Assembly: GCA_025526995.1 (NCBI GenBank)
Contig: JAHLKG010000021.1
Location: 496,001-560,000, forward strand
Direction: 5' to 3'
Length of the DNA stretch: 64,000 bases
DNA from: Powellomyces hirtus
Lineage: Eukaryota > Chytridiomycota > Chytridiomycetes > Spizellomycetales > Powellomycetaceae
Every line of letters begins with the position of its first letter. The stretch's first letter is position 1. Below are positions 1-10,550 of this stretch, piece after piece. The position numbers and the translations under genes were made by a program. The notes under the pieces were generated by a model. It ran no database searches. It was not told the DNA's origin and saw only the letters and a program-made list of their open reading frames with translations.

Positions 1-247
1 GCCTAGACACGCGTCGGGAAGGGTCCCGCACGAGATGGATGCTAGCGTCAGCATCCCGAAGAGTACTAGACCTCAGGGATGGCCACGGATGGCCATCACG
101 TGACCAGGGCCGCTCCGCGGCCTAGAAGAAAAGTAGGAATGCTCCGACGAGGGTGCATTCAAGACTTAGAGATCTTACAGTAGAATTAGACATAGGGAAT
201 TCCCAAATAGAAGACTAGACTCTGGCAACGGACCTAGTATTATTACA
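1..247 (+). repeat. Gypsy-1 LTR, cut by window edge
   Basis: This matches, in opposite orientation, the two Gypsy-1 LTRs at 28267-28541 and 41094-41368, and ends with the same TATTATTACA terminus. About 27 bases of the 5' end lie outside the window. The next bases are not the TGGTAGCACCAC primer-binding site that follows the 41094-41368 LTR, so this is a 3' LTR or a solo LTR rather than a 5' LTR. Confidence 0.85.
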
Positions 248-640
248 ACTGTAGTTGATCGTTCTGTGATCATCCGTACTGCTTGATAGGGGACGGGTAT
301 CGACCTTGCCATCGCGTCGGTCGACGTTTTGGGTACGCCCTTCCAATGCGTCGTCGCCCTCGTTGGCGTTGACACTCAAAGGCGTTGGCTCTGCCAGTGT
401 ATCGTTACCGGCAGATTTCCCTCCATTGTCTGGTGATGTCCATTCACCAGACACTCGTGCGCTTTTCTTTGCTGCACGTTCTACGGCTCATTGTAGCGTA
501 CTGGACCCTGGTATCTGCCGACCCGTTAGGCGTCTTAACATACTACGAGTGTACCGGGGGCTCGTTTCGTTGCCTACCATTTCAGGGCTCATAACCTGTT
601 GGTCTGAGAGTATCTGGGTAGATAGTTGAGGAAGCTTTAG
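248..640 (-). mobile_element. Copia-5 fragment: leader, start of gag and LTR edge
   Basis: A half-tRNA primer-binding site, read on the minus strand as GGTTATGAGCCCTG, lies at 583-596. It directly abuts an LTR-like terminus (TGTTGG read on the plus strand from 597). The minus frame around 250-480 is open and rich in Asp, Asn, Gly and Thr, as in the N-terminal gag of copia elements, and is cut by the Gypsy-1 LTR at 247. The LTR grades into the Gypsy-2 LTR and its outer end cannot be placed. No gag homology was recognised, so the call rests on the primer site and layout. Confidence 0.5.
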
Positions 641-1010
641 GGTAGTCGACTGAGCAGAACAACGAAGTAACTTAATCCCGCTCTATTGGAGAAAAAGAGA
701 AAAGTCCCGCCGATATATTAAGTATGGAAGGAAAACTACTTATATCGGAGTTGATCACGTGGGTTCACGTGATTGCGTGATACGCCCTGCGATGGCGCAG
801 TTATGACTCGATGACAGAGTCTGTACGTGCTAACAGAAAAGATCCCCCCTTTCTCGAAGAGAGACAGTCCACACACGCGATCGTCCTTCCCCTTAAGAAA
901 TTTAAGACTTCTACATCTTCACTCTTCTAAATTGGCACTTCCTCTCGTCAATCTCGCTTGAATCGAATTTCTAGTCCACTTCTCCCGCCTGAAAACTCAG
1001 GCACCTCACA
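640..1010 (+). repeat. Gypsy-2 5' LTR (copy a)
   Basis: The right end, CACCTCACA at 1002-1010, is fixed by the adjacent primer-binding site and by the inverted match at 13998-14060. The interior shares a CT-rich stretch and a run near 845-935 with the copy-b LTR. The U3 part differs strongly from copy b, so the left boundary is a guess. It contains CACGTG motifs near 757-770, as Copia-1 LTRs do. Confidence 0.6.
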
Positions 1011-1022
1011 TGGTAGCACCAC
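1011..1022 (+). other. Primer-binding site, tRNA 3'-end type
   Basis: TGGTAGCACCAC follows the LTR directly and is complementary to a tRNA ending GTGGTGCTACCA. The same 12-mer is found, inverted, next to gypsy LTRs at 10178-10189, 41082-41093 and 41725-41736. Yeast initiator tRNA-Met ends in GCUACCA, so that tRNA is a candidate; the match is only partial from memory. Confidence 0.8.
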
Positions 1023-1100
1023 TCCCGTTCTTTCCTAACAGTACTCACTTCCTCTTCGCTTTCGCTTCTTCCTTTCTAGTAATCTTTAGTTACATTTGCA

Positions 1101-2339
1101 ATGGCCGCACCCGCTCCCGCCACTTGGACTATCGCAGCTCCTATTGGTCCAGTCCTTCAGAACAATGAACGACTCGGCGAATTGACCCTTTGAACTACTC
1201 TTGCCGCCAATACTAAAACCATTCCTTACTATTCCGGCGAACATGATATGGAGTTGATCAACCTTTTTGTTACGACTAATGTCCGAGCATGCAACCACCT
1301 TGTTGCGGCCCATACCAGCATTGCTTATAACGAGTTTACGTACTTCGACAAGTATGCCGTTACCAACATGGATCCTTCGGTTATTCTCTGGCATATGGGC
1401 ATCATGAATGTTCTCCGTGTTATGCCAGTGGCCCCCGTTGAAGGCGTCACTGCTTGGTGGTCTAATCAGTTCTACCAACGCTGGATGCCTTGAAATGTCA
1501 CCACTCGCTTACATCGGGAAATGGCAGCTCTTTCTCTCGGTACCTCCTTGGAAGATTATATTTGTGAATTGGAACGCTATCGCCATCTCGAAACGATCGC
1601 CATACAAGCCAACGGCACGATTACTGAGCGACTCTTGAATGAGGGCGAGATGATTGATCTCTTTCGAGCCGGCCTTCTTCAAAATACGACGTATGGCCTT
1701 TATCTTGTTCAAGCCCTCCAGAATTTTATGACCCTACGTTTGACTATGGGTCAAGCCATGACTTGGCCCCTTGCCGTCATCTGCGTTCGAAATGCAGCAG
1801 CTTCTCGTAATCTGGTTGATGGTCAACTTACCGCACCTAAATCCCAAAATCGAATGCCAACCCGCTTTCATCCATACTCGGGTATTGAACAAGGTCCCTC
1901 TCATCCCTATCGTCGTGGGTTTCAATCAACGTGAACGACTACGGGTGCTCCACAGAGACCCGCAAATGAGAACCCTCGACGAGCAGCTCCGCAAACCCCT
2001 GCGAGGAGACCTATCTTACCGGCTCCTAATACTGCTCAGCAGAGAACGCCAGCAAGATGACCGGCATTCCCTAATACCACGACAACACAAAGGGCTCCTA
2101 ACCCTCGACGTGGGAACGTGATGTTATGTAAACGTTGTGGCCGAACTAATCATTTGATGCAAGATTGTTTTGCCAAACGAGATGTCAATGGTGATAGCCT
2201 TGGGGACGAGCCTCCCAGTACATACCGCAATGCGCGAATCGCTCGAATGGAATCCAGGCAAGAAGATCATTTGGACACATATATTGAAGAAGATCAATCG
2301 GGTAAAGATTCTACGGATTTTCTGGACGGCTGGGAATAG
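1101..2339 (+). pseudogene. Gypsy-2 gag (copy a), four in-frame TGA stops
   Basis: One reading frame runs from ATG 1101 to TAG 2337-2339 without an indel. It is interrupted at 1191, 1491, 1932 and 2057, each time by TGA. The N-terminal half is a Ty3-type capsid region. The C-terminal part carries a CCHC knuckle (C-x2-C-x4-H-x4-C) near 2124-2170, beginning CKRCGRTNH. The homologous start is found on the minus strand at 41369-41658 (Gypsy-2 copy c). Stops limited to TGA, with no frameshift, point to C-to-T decay rather than long neutral drift. Confidence 0.8.
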
Positions 2340-2401
2340 AGATCGGTTCCTCCCAGCCTAAGGGGGGTCATATAGTCCTCCCTGAATCCAACATCCCTTG
2401 G

Positions 2402-4437
2402 ATGACTTGTAATCAACCACCTGAGCGTCCTACGGGCAATCCTACTGCGATTTGCCAAGCTAATCTTGAGGCCAACCTCATACCAGGCAAAGCTTCGAGC
2501 GCACCTAGTTGGGTATTCCGTATCAAAATTGGCAATGCACCAATTATAGCCATTCTGGATATTGGCTGTAATACCATGGTGGTCCAAGATCGAATTGCGG
2601 AAGAACGACAACTTCAAAGGAAACCCCTCGAACATCCTTATAGTATCGACACTGCTGGCGCAGGACAGCCTATTCGAATTACGTCCCTTACAACTCAACC
2701 GATAGCAATCTTCAACAATATTTCGCAGAGTTATGCTCCGATTGCATCGTTCAATTTCGAGATTGCACCGATCGGGATTCCGGTCATTCTAGGATTACCA
2801 TTCTTTGAAGCAATAGGAACTTTTACATGTGTTACTCTCAAATGACCGCATCGCATTATGTTTACGTTGAACGATCAACCCTTTGATTGTTCTTCGCTAC
2901 GATCTCCTTGACATGCTGAAGACCCGGATTCCTTTGTCCGTAAGACTGGAACATTCACCATCCGAGGAGCTGCTAGAAGCGTGAAGCGAGAAAGACAAAG
3001 ACCTTATCAAGGCATTGCTGCTGTATCAACTCACAATTACGACACAGCCAGTATCGTGAAGCTTTCGCAATCCACGTACGGCCTGCAGTAGATAAGGGCA
3101 CATCCGAATCCGATCATAAATCGTGGCCTGTATTCTTGGATTCAGTACTCCAAAGGTTTGAAGAAACGCTCTTCAAAGAAAGTGATGACTTACCTCCCGA
3201 TCGAGGCGACAACAATTTTCATATCGATCTAGTCCCTGGATCAAAACCAGTATTTCAAACTCTACGCCCACTATCGCACGATCAATTAACTGAGCTTCGA
3301 AAACAACTTGATCATCTACTTTCTAAAGGATGGATACAACATTCTAAGTCTCCTTGGGGCGCCTCCGTGGTTTTCGCTGTTAAGAAGACCGGCGGGATCC
3401 GCGTCTGTTGGGATTATCGCGGATTGAATGCCGTGACGATTAAGGACCGTACTCCGCTTCCAAATTTGAAGGAAATGAGGAACCAACTATTGGGTGCCCA
3501 CTTCTATACTCTTATCAATCTAAAAGATGCCTACTATCGATTGCTTATCGCCCCGGAAGACCACAAGAAAACAGCTATTTGCACAAGATTCGGACTCTTC
3601 GAATATGTCGTCATGCCCTTCGGCCTATGTAATGCACCCGGCGCTTTTCAACGGCTTATGAATCAAGTCCTCGGCGATCTTTATGATCTTTGTGTCATTT
3701 GTTACCTGGACGATATTCTCATCTTCTCGTCTAATCCTGCAAAACATTGGGAAGATGTAGCCGCGGTGCTCCAACGATTAGAAGACCATTCCCTTTATGT
3801 CAATGCAGCAAAGTGCCAATGGGGACAACCGGAAGTCGAATTCTGTGGACACCTTTTCAGTGTTAAAGGCATGCGTATTGCAGACAGCAAGATTGCGGCT
3901 GTCCAAGATTGGCCGATTCCGCGAACTACGAGACGCATTCGTCAATTTCTTGGACTGACCAATTACTTCCTGGATTACATCGAACGATATGCCCGAAATT
4001 GCGTCTCCACTCTCGGCATTACAAGGCGCTAAAGCCGCGTTCGAATGGACACCAAAGGAACAAGAAGCTTTTGATGCCCTTAAAGCTGCCGTAACAACGG
4101 CTCCAGTTCTGGTTACCTTCAACCGAGATAATCCAATCTACGTTCATATGGATTCATCAGGATATGCTATTTCAGGATGGCCAGGGGATCCTCGCAATGG
4201 GAAGCCACTTCCGATGCCACTACTGGCTCATTGTGTGCGAGCCATTGAACAACTTCCCAAGCTTTGTCCAGTTTTGTTCTTTTCACAAAAAATGAATGGA
4301 GCGGAGACTCGATATCCAGTGCATGAGCAAGAGCTCTTAGCCCTTGTCAGATTCCTTCAGACCAATCGAGTTTTATCTCATTAATAGGCCCTTCATTGCG
4401 TTCATCGATCACCGATCGCTGGAACATCTACAAACTC
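2402..4437 (+). pseudogene. Gypsy-2 pol (copy a): protease, RT, partial RNase H
   Basis: The aspartic protease region spans about 2500-2845. Its active site reads Asp-Ile-Gly instead of Asp-Thr/Ser-Gly, which should inactivate it. A TGA at 2843-2845 stands where copy b has CGA (Arg). The reverse transcriptase runs openly from 3136 to 4032 and contains MPFGLCNAP and the catalytic YLDD near 3700-3712. A frameshift near 4000 shifts reading into the RNase H region, which continues to about 4437 and is cut by the Copia-4 LTR. Ty3/gypsy order (RT before integrase) is supported by copy b, where integrase follows. Confidence 0.85.
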
Positions 4438-4660
4438 TGTTGAGTTTGGACTTGTGAGACAAACCTGTCAAATCGACAGCACCCCAAGACTTCACGCCAC
4501 CGATAGCTTGCACAGCCACTTTTTCTTCTTCTTAGCATAGATCTTCTTTCTCCCACCGATCAGACTTAATAATAACACAATACAAAGTACCCTTGTCATA
4601 GAGAGCATCGAGCTAGCTTCCTTCTGTTGTACTACACCTTAACCGGACCTCCGCACAACA
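4438..4660 (+). repeat. Copia-4 5' LTR (copy a)
   Basis: It starts TGTTGAGTTTGG and ends CACAACA, matching 9861-10123 and 43697-43961. It is 223 bp against 263 and 265 bp because of an internal deletion near 4492. A T/C-rich run sits about 135 bases before its right end. Confidence 0.9.
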
Positions 4661-4674
4661 GGTTATGAGCCCTG
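4661..4674 (+). other. Half-tRNA primer-binding site (Copia-4)
   Basis: GGTTATGAGCCCTG directly follows the LTR. It is the complement of the anticodon stem-loop of fungal initiator tRNA-Met (CAGGGCUCAUAACC), not of a tRNA 3' end. Drosophila copia and yeast Ty5 are known to prime from such half-tRNAs. Confidence 0.8.
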
Positions 4675-4741
4675 ATAGCCTGCTCAACGCTTAAAAGGAC
4701 AAGCATCTTGTATCCTTCTTCTTGTTGTTCAATACTCAATC

Positions 4742-6481
4742 ATGTCATTGCCCCGTAGCCCCATTCGGACCAGGTCCGGAACAAACGCTGCCCTTCCGCC
4801 AACGCAGGCTTCTGCAGATGAGGATCCTCACAGCAAGGATGACAAGGGTCAAGCCGCTTGACCTGACAACGAGATCGTCACGAAGGAGTATTTGGAGAAG
4901 GCGCTGTTGGAATCCTGATGCATTATCACCAAAATGCAGGAACGCATGCTGCTGGAATCCCAGCGACTCGCTGCCGAGTCACAAAGGGAGTCTCAGCACC
5001 TTGCTGAATCCCAACAAGAGATGATGGAAAATATGATTTCCACCTTTGCAGAAATGCAAATGCAGACGGCCGCCGCTGCAAACTCTCAGGCCTTCCCGGA
5101 AGACCGCCACCCTCTCGTTCGTCAGAGAATTCCTCTCCCGCTTCGTCCTCAATGAATCCCGTCGCAAAGGAGCTTCTTAAGCAGGTTCCTAACATCAACG
5201 GTGATATGAGCAGTCCACAACTGCTTCTTGAATTCATTGCAAAATTGGACGACTTCTTTGAGGTTGCATACCTTCCGCCGCTTCTCGAAACAAAGATGGC
5301 GGTGAGCAAACTCACATCCACTGCTCACATCTGGTGGAGGACTCAGGCAAGCCAGGGAACCTCCCCAAACGTGAAATCTTCTCAAAACAACACTACGCCT
5401 GAGGTTCACACCACCAGCATTCAGTTCAATGATCCGTGATAAGCTGGATGATCTCTTGCAACCCACGTCGGTTATTGCATACAACAATGCGTTTAACAAG
5501 CTTGTCATGCAGATCCCCGACATGAACAAAGGAGAGATCGAGCTAATGGAGATATCGGCGTTTCCAGTACTTTATCGGAAATGCAGAGGATTGGACAAAT
5601 TTGAGGCAGCCTGCTTGTATTGCCTTCGTAGGGGGTTTACAGAGCTCTTCTGTGATGCAGATGATGGTGTAGCGTTGTCAGATGCACGGAGATGTAATGT
5701 ATGTGAGTGTATTTTATGTCTCAAGTCTTATCGGTAATGTCTCGCTTGTCGAGCGCTCTAATCTACTTTTTCTCCAATCACGTGATCACACGTGATCCAA
5801 TTCAGCTCTTAGCATTACCTGTATGACCGTCACGCGTTCTAGCCAGAGATTCCAAGTTAGGATCTAATGTAAGGACTAACGTTGAGTATGTGAGGCTCAA
5901 CATTCCAATACGAGCACCGCTATCTCAAGGGACTCAAACGTCCTATCTACTCGGCCATCATCTCAAAGGATCTCTTGGATCTGGATGTCATGCAGGAAGC
6001 TGCAATTTGTCAGGAACAGCTTACCTCAGAACGGGGTGCCCGTGCGCCCAAAACCAAGTCTCATGTTGAGGCTCATGTGATGCACGGCAACCCGGATGTC
6101 AACGCCAATGAACACGCACATCGAAAATTGTGGAAAAAACAACATCGTCGCTCAGTTCCAGGGTCTCTCTGTCACCTCTGTGAACAAACTGGTCATTGGA
6201 TAAAGGACTGCCCAAAAATGAAGAATGCGCGTGAGCTCCTCAAACAACATTTGCAAGAACCCGCTGCTGAAGCAAACCTTGTTTTGGCAACTAACCACAG
6301 ATCCTTGCACTCAATTGCTCTTCACTCTTGCACATCGCATCACATCATCAAGGACGCCATCCTTCTCACCGACCTGCGACCCATCCCGGCAGTTGGAATC
6401 AGCGTCGCAAACGGCGAAAACCTCATCGCTTGTCAAGCAGGCACACTCACCTCAGCAATAACAACATGGACAAAGCTATAG
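4742..6481 (+). pseudogene. Copia-4 gag (copy a), split by a solo LTR
   Basis: The frame from ATG 4742 has TGA stops after about 40 and 58 codons. It then continues through a Gln/Glu-rich helical stretch near 4934-5100 and a capsid-like region (5152-5540). A Copia-1 solo LTR interrupts at 5544-5910, and the capsid frame resumes cleanly after the duplicated CGAGC. A CCHC knuckle lies at about 6165-6215 (begins CHLCEQTGH). The protease motif near 6310-6340, expected Asp-Ser-Gly, reads His-Ser-Cys, so the catalytic aspartate is lost. Confidence 0.75.
5544..5910 (-). repeat. Copia-1 solo LTR with target duplication
   Basis: It is 367 bp, the same length as the LTRs at 34890-35256 and 40290-40656, in minus orientation, ending CATTCCAATA. 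It is flanked by the 5-bp direct repeat CGAGC (5539-5543 and 5911-5915). Removing LTR plus one repeat restores the Copia-4 gag frame. This is a clean insertion followed by LTR-LTR recombination, and is younger than Copia-4 copy a. Confidence 0.93.
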
Positions 6482-9350
6482 TCTGCGTCGACGCCCTCTA
6501 CACACCTGAAGCGAGCCGCAACTTGGTTTCCACATTGCCCTTGAACCAGGAGGGTTATGAAATCACATTCTCAACTAACGGTTCCTCTATTTCAAAGGAC
6601 AGCTGCGTCATCCTGCCGCTCTGCCACAACGGAAACCTGCCATTTATTGATGGCTAGGTTGAAACCACCGCCGCTACTTGCGTGACGGAAGCTGCAAAAC
6701 AAAGGACCGCAATGTCTATAAACAATGGCATCAAGACTTTGGGCACATCGGACAACGAGCACTTCAAGCTGCAAATCTGATCGATTCTCTTGATCTGCCA
6801 AACAACATTGAACCGGAGCACGCGCTGTGCTACGGCTGCTCTCTCGGTAAATCCACCCGGCTGCTTTTCAATGGGCAAAACCTTCGACCTGCGACCAAAC
6901 CTCTTGATCGCATACATTCAGACATCCTCGACATGGGCGCCAGTCTTCTCTCTCTCTCTGACGTCCGCTACATCCTCACATTCATCGATGAATACACACA
7001 GTATTCCGCCATCTACCTCCTCAAGACCAAAGATCAAACCATCGATTATTGGCAAAACTGTCGCAGGCACGCTGAATGTCATCTCGAGTCCAAGATCAAG
7101 GAGCTGCACTGCGATAATGGTGGCGAATACTATCCCCTGCAGGCTGAGCTGCTCGCCTACTCACCCGTACTCCTCTCAGCAAAATGGCATCGCTGAACGG
7201 TTCAACTGTATGTCATGGACCAGGTCCGAGCGATTCTTCATGACAGCCACGCTCCTTTCAAACTTTGGGGAGAGCTCGCTATGGCTGTCAACTATCTGCG
7301 TCAACGGACGCCGTCAACGTCTCTCAACGGAGAGACCCCATACCAACGTTGGTTTGGGACCCCTGCCAATGTATCGAACCTCCGCCCTATCTGGAGCGAG
7401 GTCTATATGCATCAGCCTGTGTGCCGTCGCACACACTGCAAGCTCGGAGCTTGCGCTGTCGGACCGTTCCAACTAGTGGGATACCACTCTACTAAACAAG
7501 GCAACTATTGTCTTTACGATGCATCGACGGATTCGATCATTGAAGCACGAGACGTCACAATAAACGAGGCTGCTTACATCAGCCCTGTCGCTCAGAGCGA
7601 CACCATCCCCGAATACGTGGTTGAGCGCATTTTACTCTCTCGCAACGGTGAGGGTGGAGAGGAATTCCTGCTTAAGTGGCTTGGCTACGACAAACCAACA
7701 TGAGAACCTCTCGACAATGTCAAGGATTCAGAGGCCCTGACGCAATTCACCGGATTCAAAGATGACGGCACTCCCGTGAGTGCCAAATTCCATGCTGCAT
7801 GTGACACTGACATCGACGTGCCCGTCACTGACCAGGAGGCGGTCAACTAGCCGTACGCAAAAGAGTGGAAACAGGCAATCAATGCCAAACTCTCATCTGA
7901 CAGCACCAACAAGACGTGGGACACGGATACCATGCAAACACCGCCCGGCGTTCATCTTGTTGATTCTAAATGGGTCTTCAAAGTTAAACACAATGCCGAT
8001 GGTTCAATCAAGAAGTTCAAAGCCCGCCTTGTTGCCCGAGGTTTCACACAGCATGAAGGCATTGACTTCAACATGACGTACGTGCCCGTCGTCACGTTTA
8101 ACACCTTGCGGGTGCTACTCGCGCTTGCCGCCAAGCTCGATCTTCATGTCCATCAGATGGATGTGATCACCACATTCCTTAACGGAGATCTCAACAGAGA
8201 GATCCGGATGCGGCTCCCGGCCGGCGTCGCCGACAATGTTGTCAAACTATGCCGTTCCCTTTATGGCCTTAAACAATCACCGCGCCTATGGAACAAGGTT
8301 CTTGATTCCTTCCTTCAACAGCTCGGCTTTTCAGTATCAGAGTTCGACACCACGCTCTACATCAAGTGGACTGACAACACAAAGATTCTGATTGTCGCCG
8401 TCTAAGTGGATGATCTCACAATTTTTGCATCAGACCTCGACGACCTGCTGGCTCTCAAGTCCGCGCTTGTCGAACGCTTCAAGATGGAGGACATGGGGGA
8501 GATCTCTTTCCTTCTTGGTCTTCAGATTATGCGCGACCGGTCAAAGCGCCACATCACTGTCGGTCAACAGAAGTACCTCAAAGACATGATTGACAAGTTT
8601 AACCTCAACGGCATGCGACCGCATCACATCCCGATGAATCCGAACTTACATCTAAATGCAAACGATGGAGCTGACGCTCTCGACGTGTCAGGAGTCAAGG
8701 AATATCAGTTGACCATCAGAAAGCTAATGTATCTGATGTTAGGGACTCGCCCCGACCTTGTCTACTCCGTTTCTTGCTTATCTCAGTTTCTGACGGCACC
8801 GACGGCTGCACATATGAGGGCCGCAAAGAAGGTTTGCGCGTACGCAAACACAACCAGTGATCTCTCTCTTGTCTTCAAAGATGAGGGAGACATCGTCAGA
8901 TATTCGGATGCCGACTATGCACGCTGCACGGACACGCACCGCTCAACTTCTGGCTATGTCTTCATGCTCAACGGAGCTGCCATTTCATGGAAATCGCAAC
9001 ATCAAAAATCAACGGCATTATCCAGGGCAGAAGCTGAATACATTTCGCTCGCGGAATGCACAAAAGAAACACTCTGGATCCGGGGTCTCATATCTGAACT
9101 GTCTGCACCGGAGCAGACAGCAGTTCTCATTTACGAGGACAATCAGGCCGCCATCAAGCTTGCGGCCAACCCGATGCTCATCAACGGACCAAACACATCG
9201 ACGTCCGTTATCACTTTCTGCGAGAGCTTGTCAGCAACGAGCGCATTCACCTACAGTACATTGAATCCAACCTCATGCGTGCTGATGCTTTGATGAAACC
9301 ACTCCCTTGCCCATTGCTTGACAATCTGAGACACCGCACTGGACTTTGAA
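6482..9350 (+). pseudogene. Copia-4 pol (copy a): integrase, chromodomain, RT, RNase H
   Basis: The integrase zinc motif (WHQDFGHIG then CYGC) lies near 6725-6840. The catalytic core has Asp near 6920, Asp in CDNGGEY near 7110 and Glu in QNGIAERFN near 7185, but a frameshift near 7160 splits it. A chromodomain-like segment at about 7609-7735 (FLLKWLGY) has TGA where the conserved TWEP tryptophan is expected. RT follows at about 7930-8700. Its YVDD box has TAA in place of Tyr (8403-8405), giving stop-V-D-D. RNase H runs to about 9293. Integrase-before-RT order identifies Ty1/copia. Confidence 0.85.
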
Positions 9351-9397
9351 CAAAATCAGATTACGCCAAATTTAATTGATATACACCCGCCGTAAAT

Positions 9398-9835
9398 CTA
9401 ATTGAAATACACCTGCAGCATCCACCATCTCAATTGACGATCTGACCGGTTGCATGACGGGCAGCGTATCTCTCCACTCTGATGCACCAGACCCTGTGAA
9501 CAGTTCTCACACAGAAAACAGGGGTCATCACGCCCACAGGCGTGCAGCGTCCAACAGTCCCGCACCGTGTGACACCTTGAACACCGCCTTCTCGTTTTTT
9601 CCCCTTCAAAGAGGTTAACCCACAGCTTTCTGTGCAATACAAAACATCAGTACCCTGAAACCAGCACAACAGAGCTCCTCCCTCACCTGCAGATAACACA
9701 TCTGCGTGCACTGTCGTCAACTGACACCAAAACGTTCTTCAAACATCGGTGTCACAGTAGGTGCCCGCGGTCCCCACAAAAGTTGGCATCTCGGTCAAGA
9801 CAAACAGGACACTTTGGAGCGTGACCGTTTTGCAT
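9398..9835 (-). pseudogene. Antisense RING-finger gene of Copia-4, damaged copy
   Basis: Exons are 9835-9687 and 9629-9398 on the minus strand, with a 57-nt intron (GTGAGG donor, GCACAG acceptor). Both exons have exactly the lengths of the intact copy at 43232-43671 (149 and 232 nt), with no indels. The copy is broken in exon 1: one RING cysteine is Arg (GDRGHLL), and the next conserved Cys codon is TGA. In exon 2 every Cys and His of the second zinc cluster is kept, although many other residues differ. It lies between pol and the 3' LTR, convergent with pol. Confidence 0.75.
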
Positions 9836-9860
9836 GTTCTGGTCTCCAAAGTCAGGGGAG

Positions 9861-10123
9861 TGTTGAGTTTGGACTTGTGAGACAAACCTGTCAACTTGAT
9901 AGTGCCCAAGACTCCACGCTACCTCTGCTGCGCACTCCACAATCCATCTAACCTCGTATGCATAGATAGCTTGCACAGCCACTTTTTCTTCTTCTTCGCG
10001 TGGATCTTCTTTCACCCACCGTTCAGACTTAACAATAACGCAATACAAAGTACCCTTGTCATAGAGAGCATCGAGTTAGCTTCCTTTTGTTGTACTACAC
10101 CTTAACCGGACCTACGCATAACA
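9861..10123 (+). repeat. Copia-4 3' LTR (copy a)
   Basis: TGTTGAG...CATAACA, preceded by a short purine-rich stretch (AGGGGAG) that would serve as the polypurine tract. It is 263 bp and matches 43697-43961 along its length. An antisense reading extends from the RING gene into this LTR. Confidence 0.9.
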
Positions 10124-10550
10124 GATCTGTGCGGTCGACATAGTATAGTGTGTAGTGAGGATAGTCGAGATCTAGCAGTGGTGCTACCATGTAATATGCA
10201 TGTATTGAATTGGAATAAGGGAATGAAGGTAGTTTGCACTAAGTTGGGAGTCTGAAGTGTGTATATCTTATTGGCAGGAGCGTGAAGTACTCTACTATTT
10301 ATACTTTGCGCCTATCTCCTCTTATTGCAACAACTATCCAGCCGCTTTCTTATTGTGGATACAGCAGCAAGTTTGCTGGATACAAGGATATGCCTTATCC
10401 TAGTTGTAGGAGGCATATGATAAAATAAGGCTTACTTCAGCCACTCCATAGCTAACTCTGACCCGCGCATGTTGGGAATCAGAGCAGTGGCTTAGGAAGA
10501 TTGTCCTCATTGCTTACGACAGCGGTGCTTTGGACGCGGGGCATATGACA
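10124..10550 (-). mobile_element. Gypsy-3 5' end: LTR, primer site and leader
   Basis: On the minus strand, an LTR of about 361 bp (10550 to 10190) begins TGTCATATGCC and ends ATATTACA. It is followed by TGGTAGCACCAC (10189-10178) and 54 bases of leader, cut by the Copia-4 LTR at 10123. Nothing of gag or pol is left. The LTR differs from those of Gypsy-1 and Gypsy-2 although the primer site is the same. It sits in a Copia-1 gag. Confidence 0.65.

Larger units (their letters stand above)
640..4437 (+). mobile_element. Gypsy-2 copy a, Ty3/gypsy element truncated at its 3' side
   Basis: The order is 5' LTR (about 640-1010, left edge uncertain), primer-binding site TGGTAGCACCAC (1011-1022), gag with a CCHC knuckle, protease, reverse transcriptase and the start of RNase H. 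Integrase and the 3' LTR are missing because sequence switches to the Copia-4 LTR at 4438. Gypsy-2 copies b (13998-18448) and c (41369-41790) share the coding sequence and the LTR end that reads as GGTGCC close to the terminus. The element is dead: it has many in-frame stops and a frameshift. Confidence 0.85.
4438..10123 (+). mobile_element. Copia-4 copy a, full-length but broken Ty1/copia element
   Basis: LTRs lie at 4438-4660 and 9861-10123. Between them come a half-tRNA primer site, gag with a CCHC knuckle, protease, integrase, chromodomain, RT, RNase H, and an antisense RING gene between pol and the 3' LTR. It is interrupted by a Copia-1 solo LTR at 5544-5910. The 5' LTR lacks about 40 bases present in the 3' LTR. 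No 5-bp target duplication is visible (AACTC on the left, GATCT on the right), and the flanks belong to different gypsy families, so a border was probably rearranged after insertion. Confidence 0.85.
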
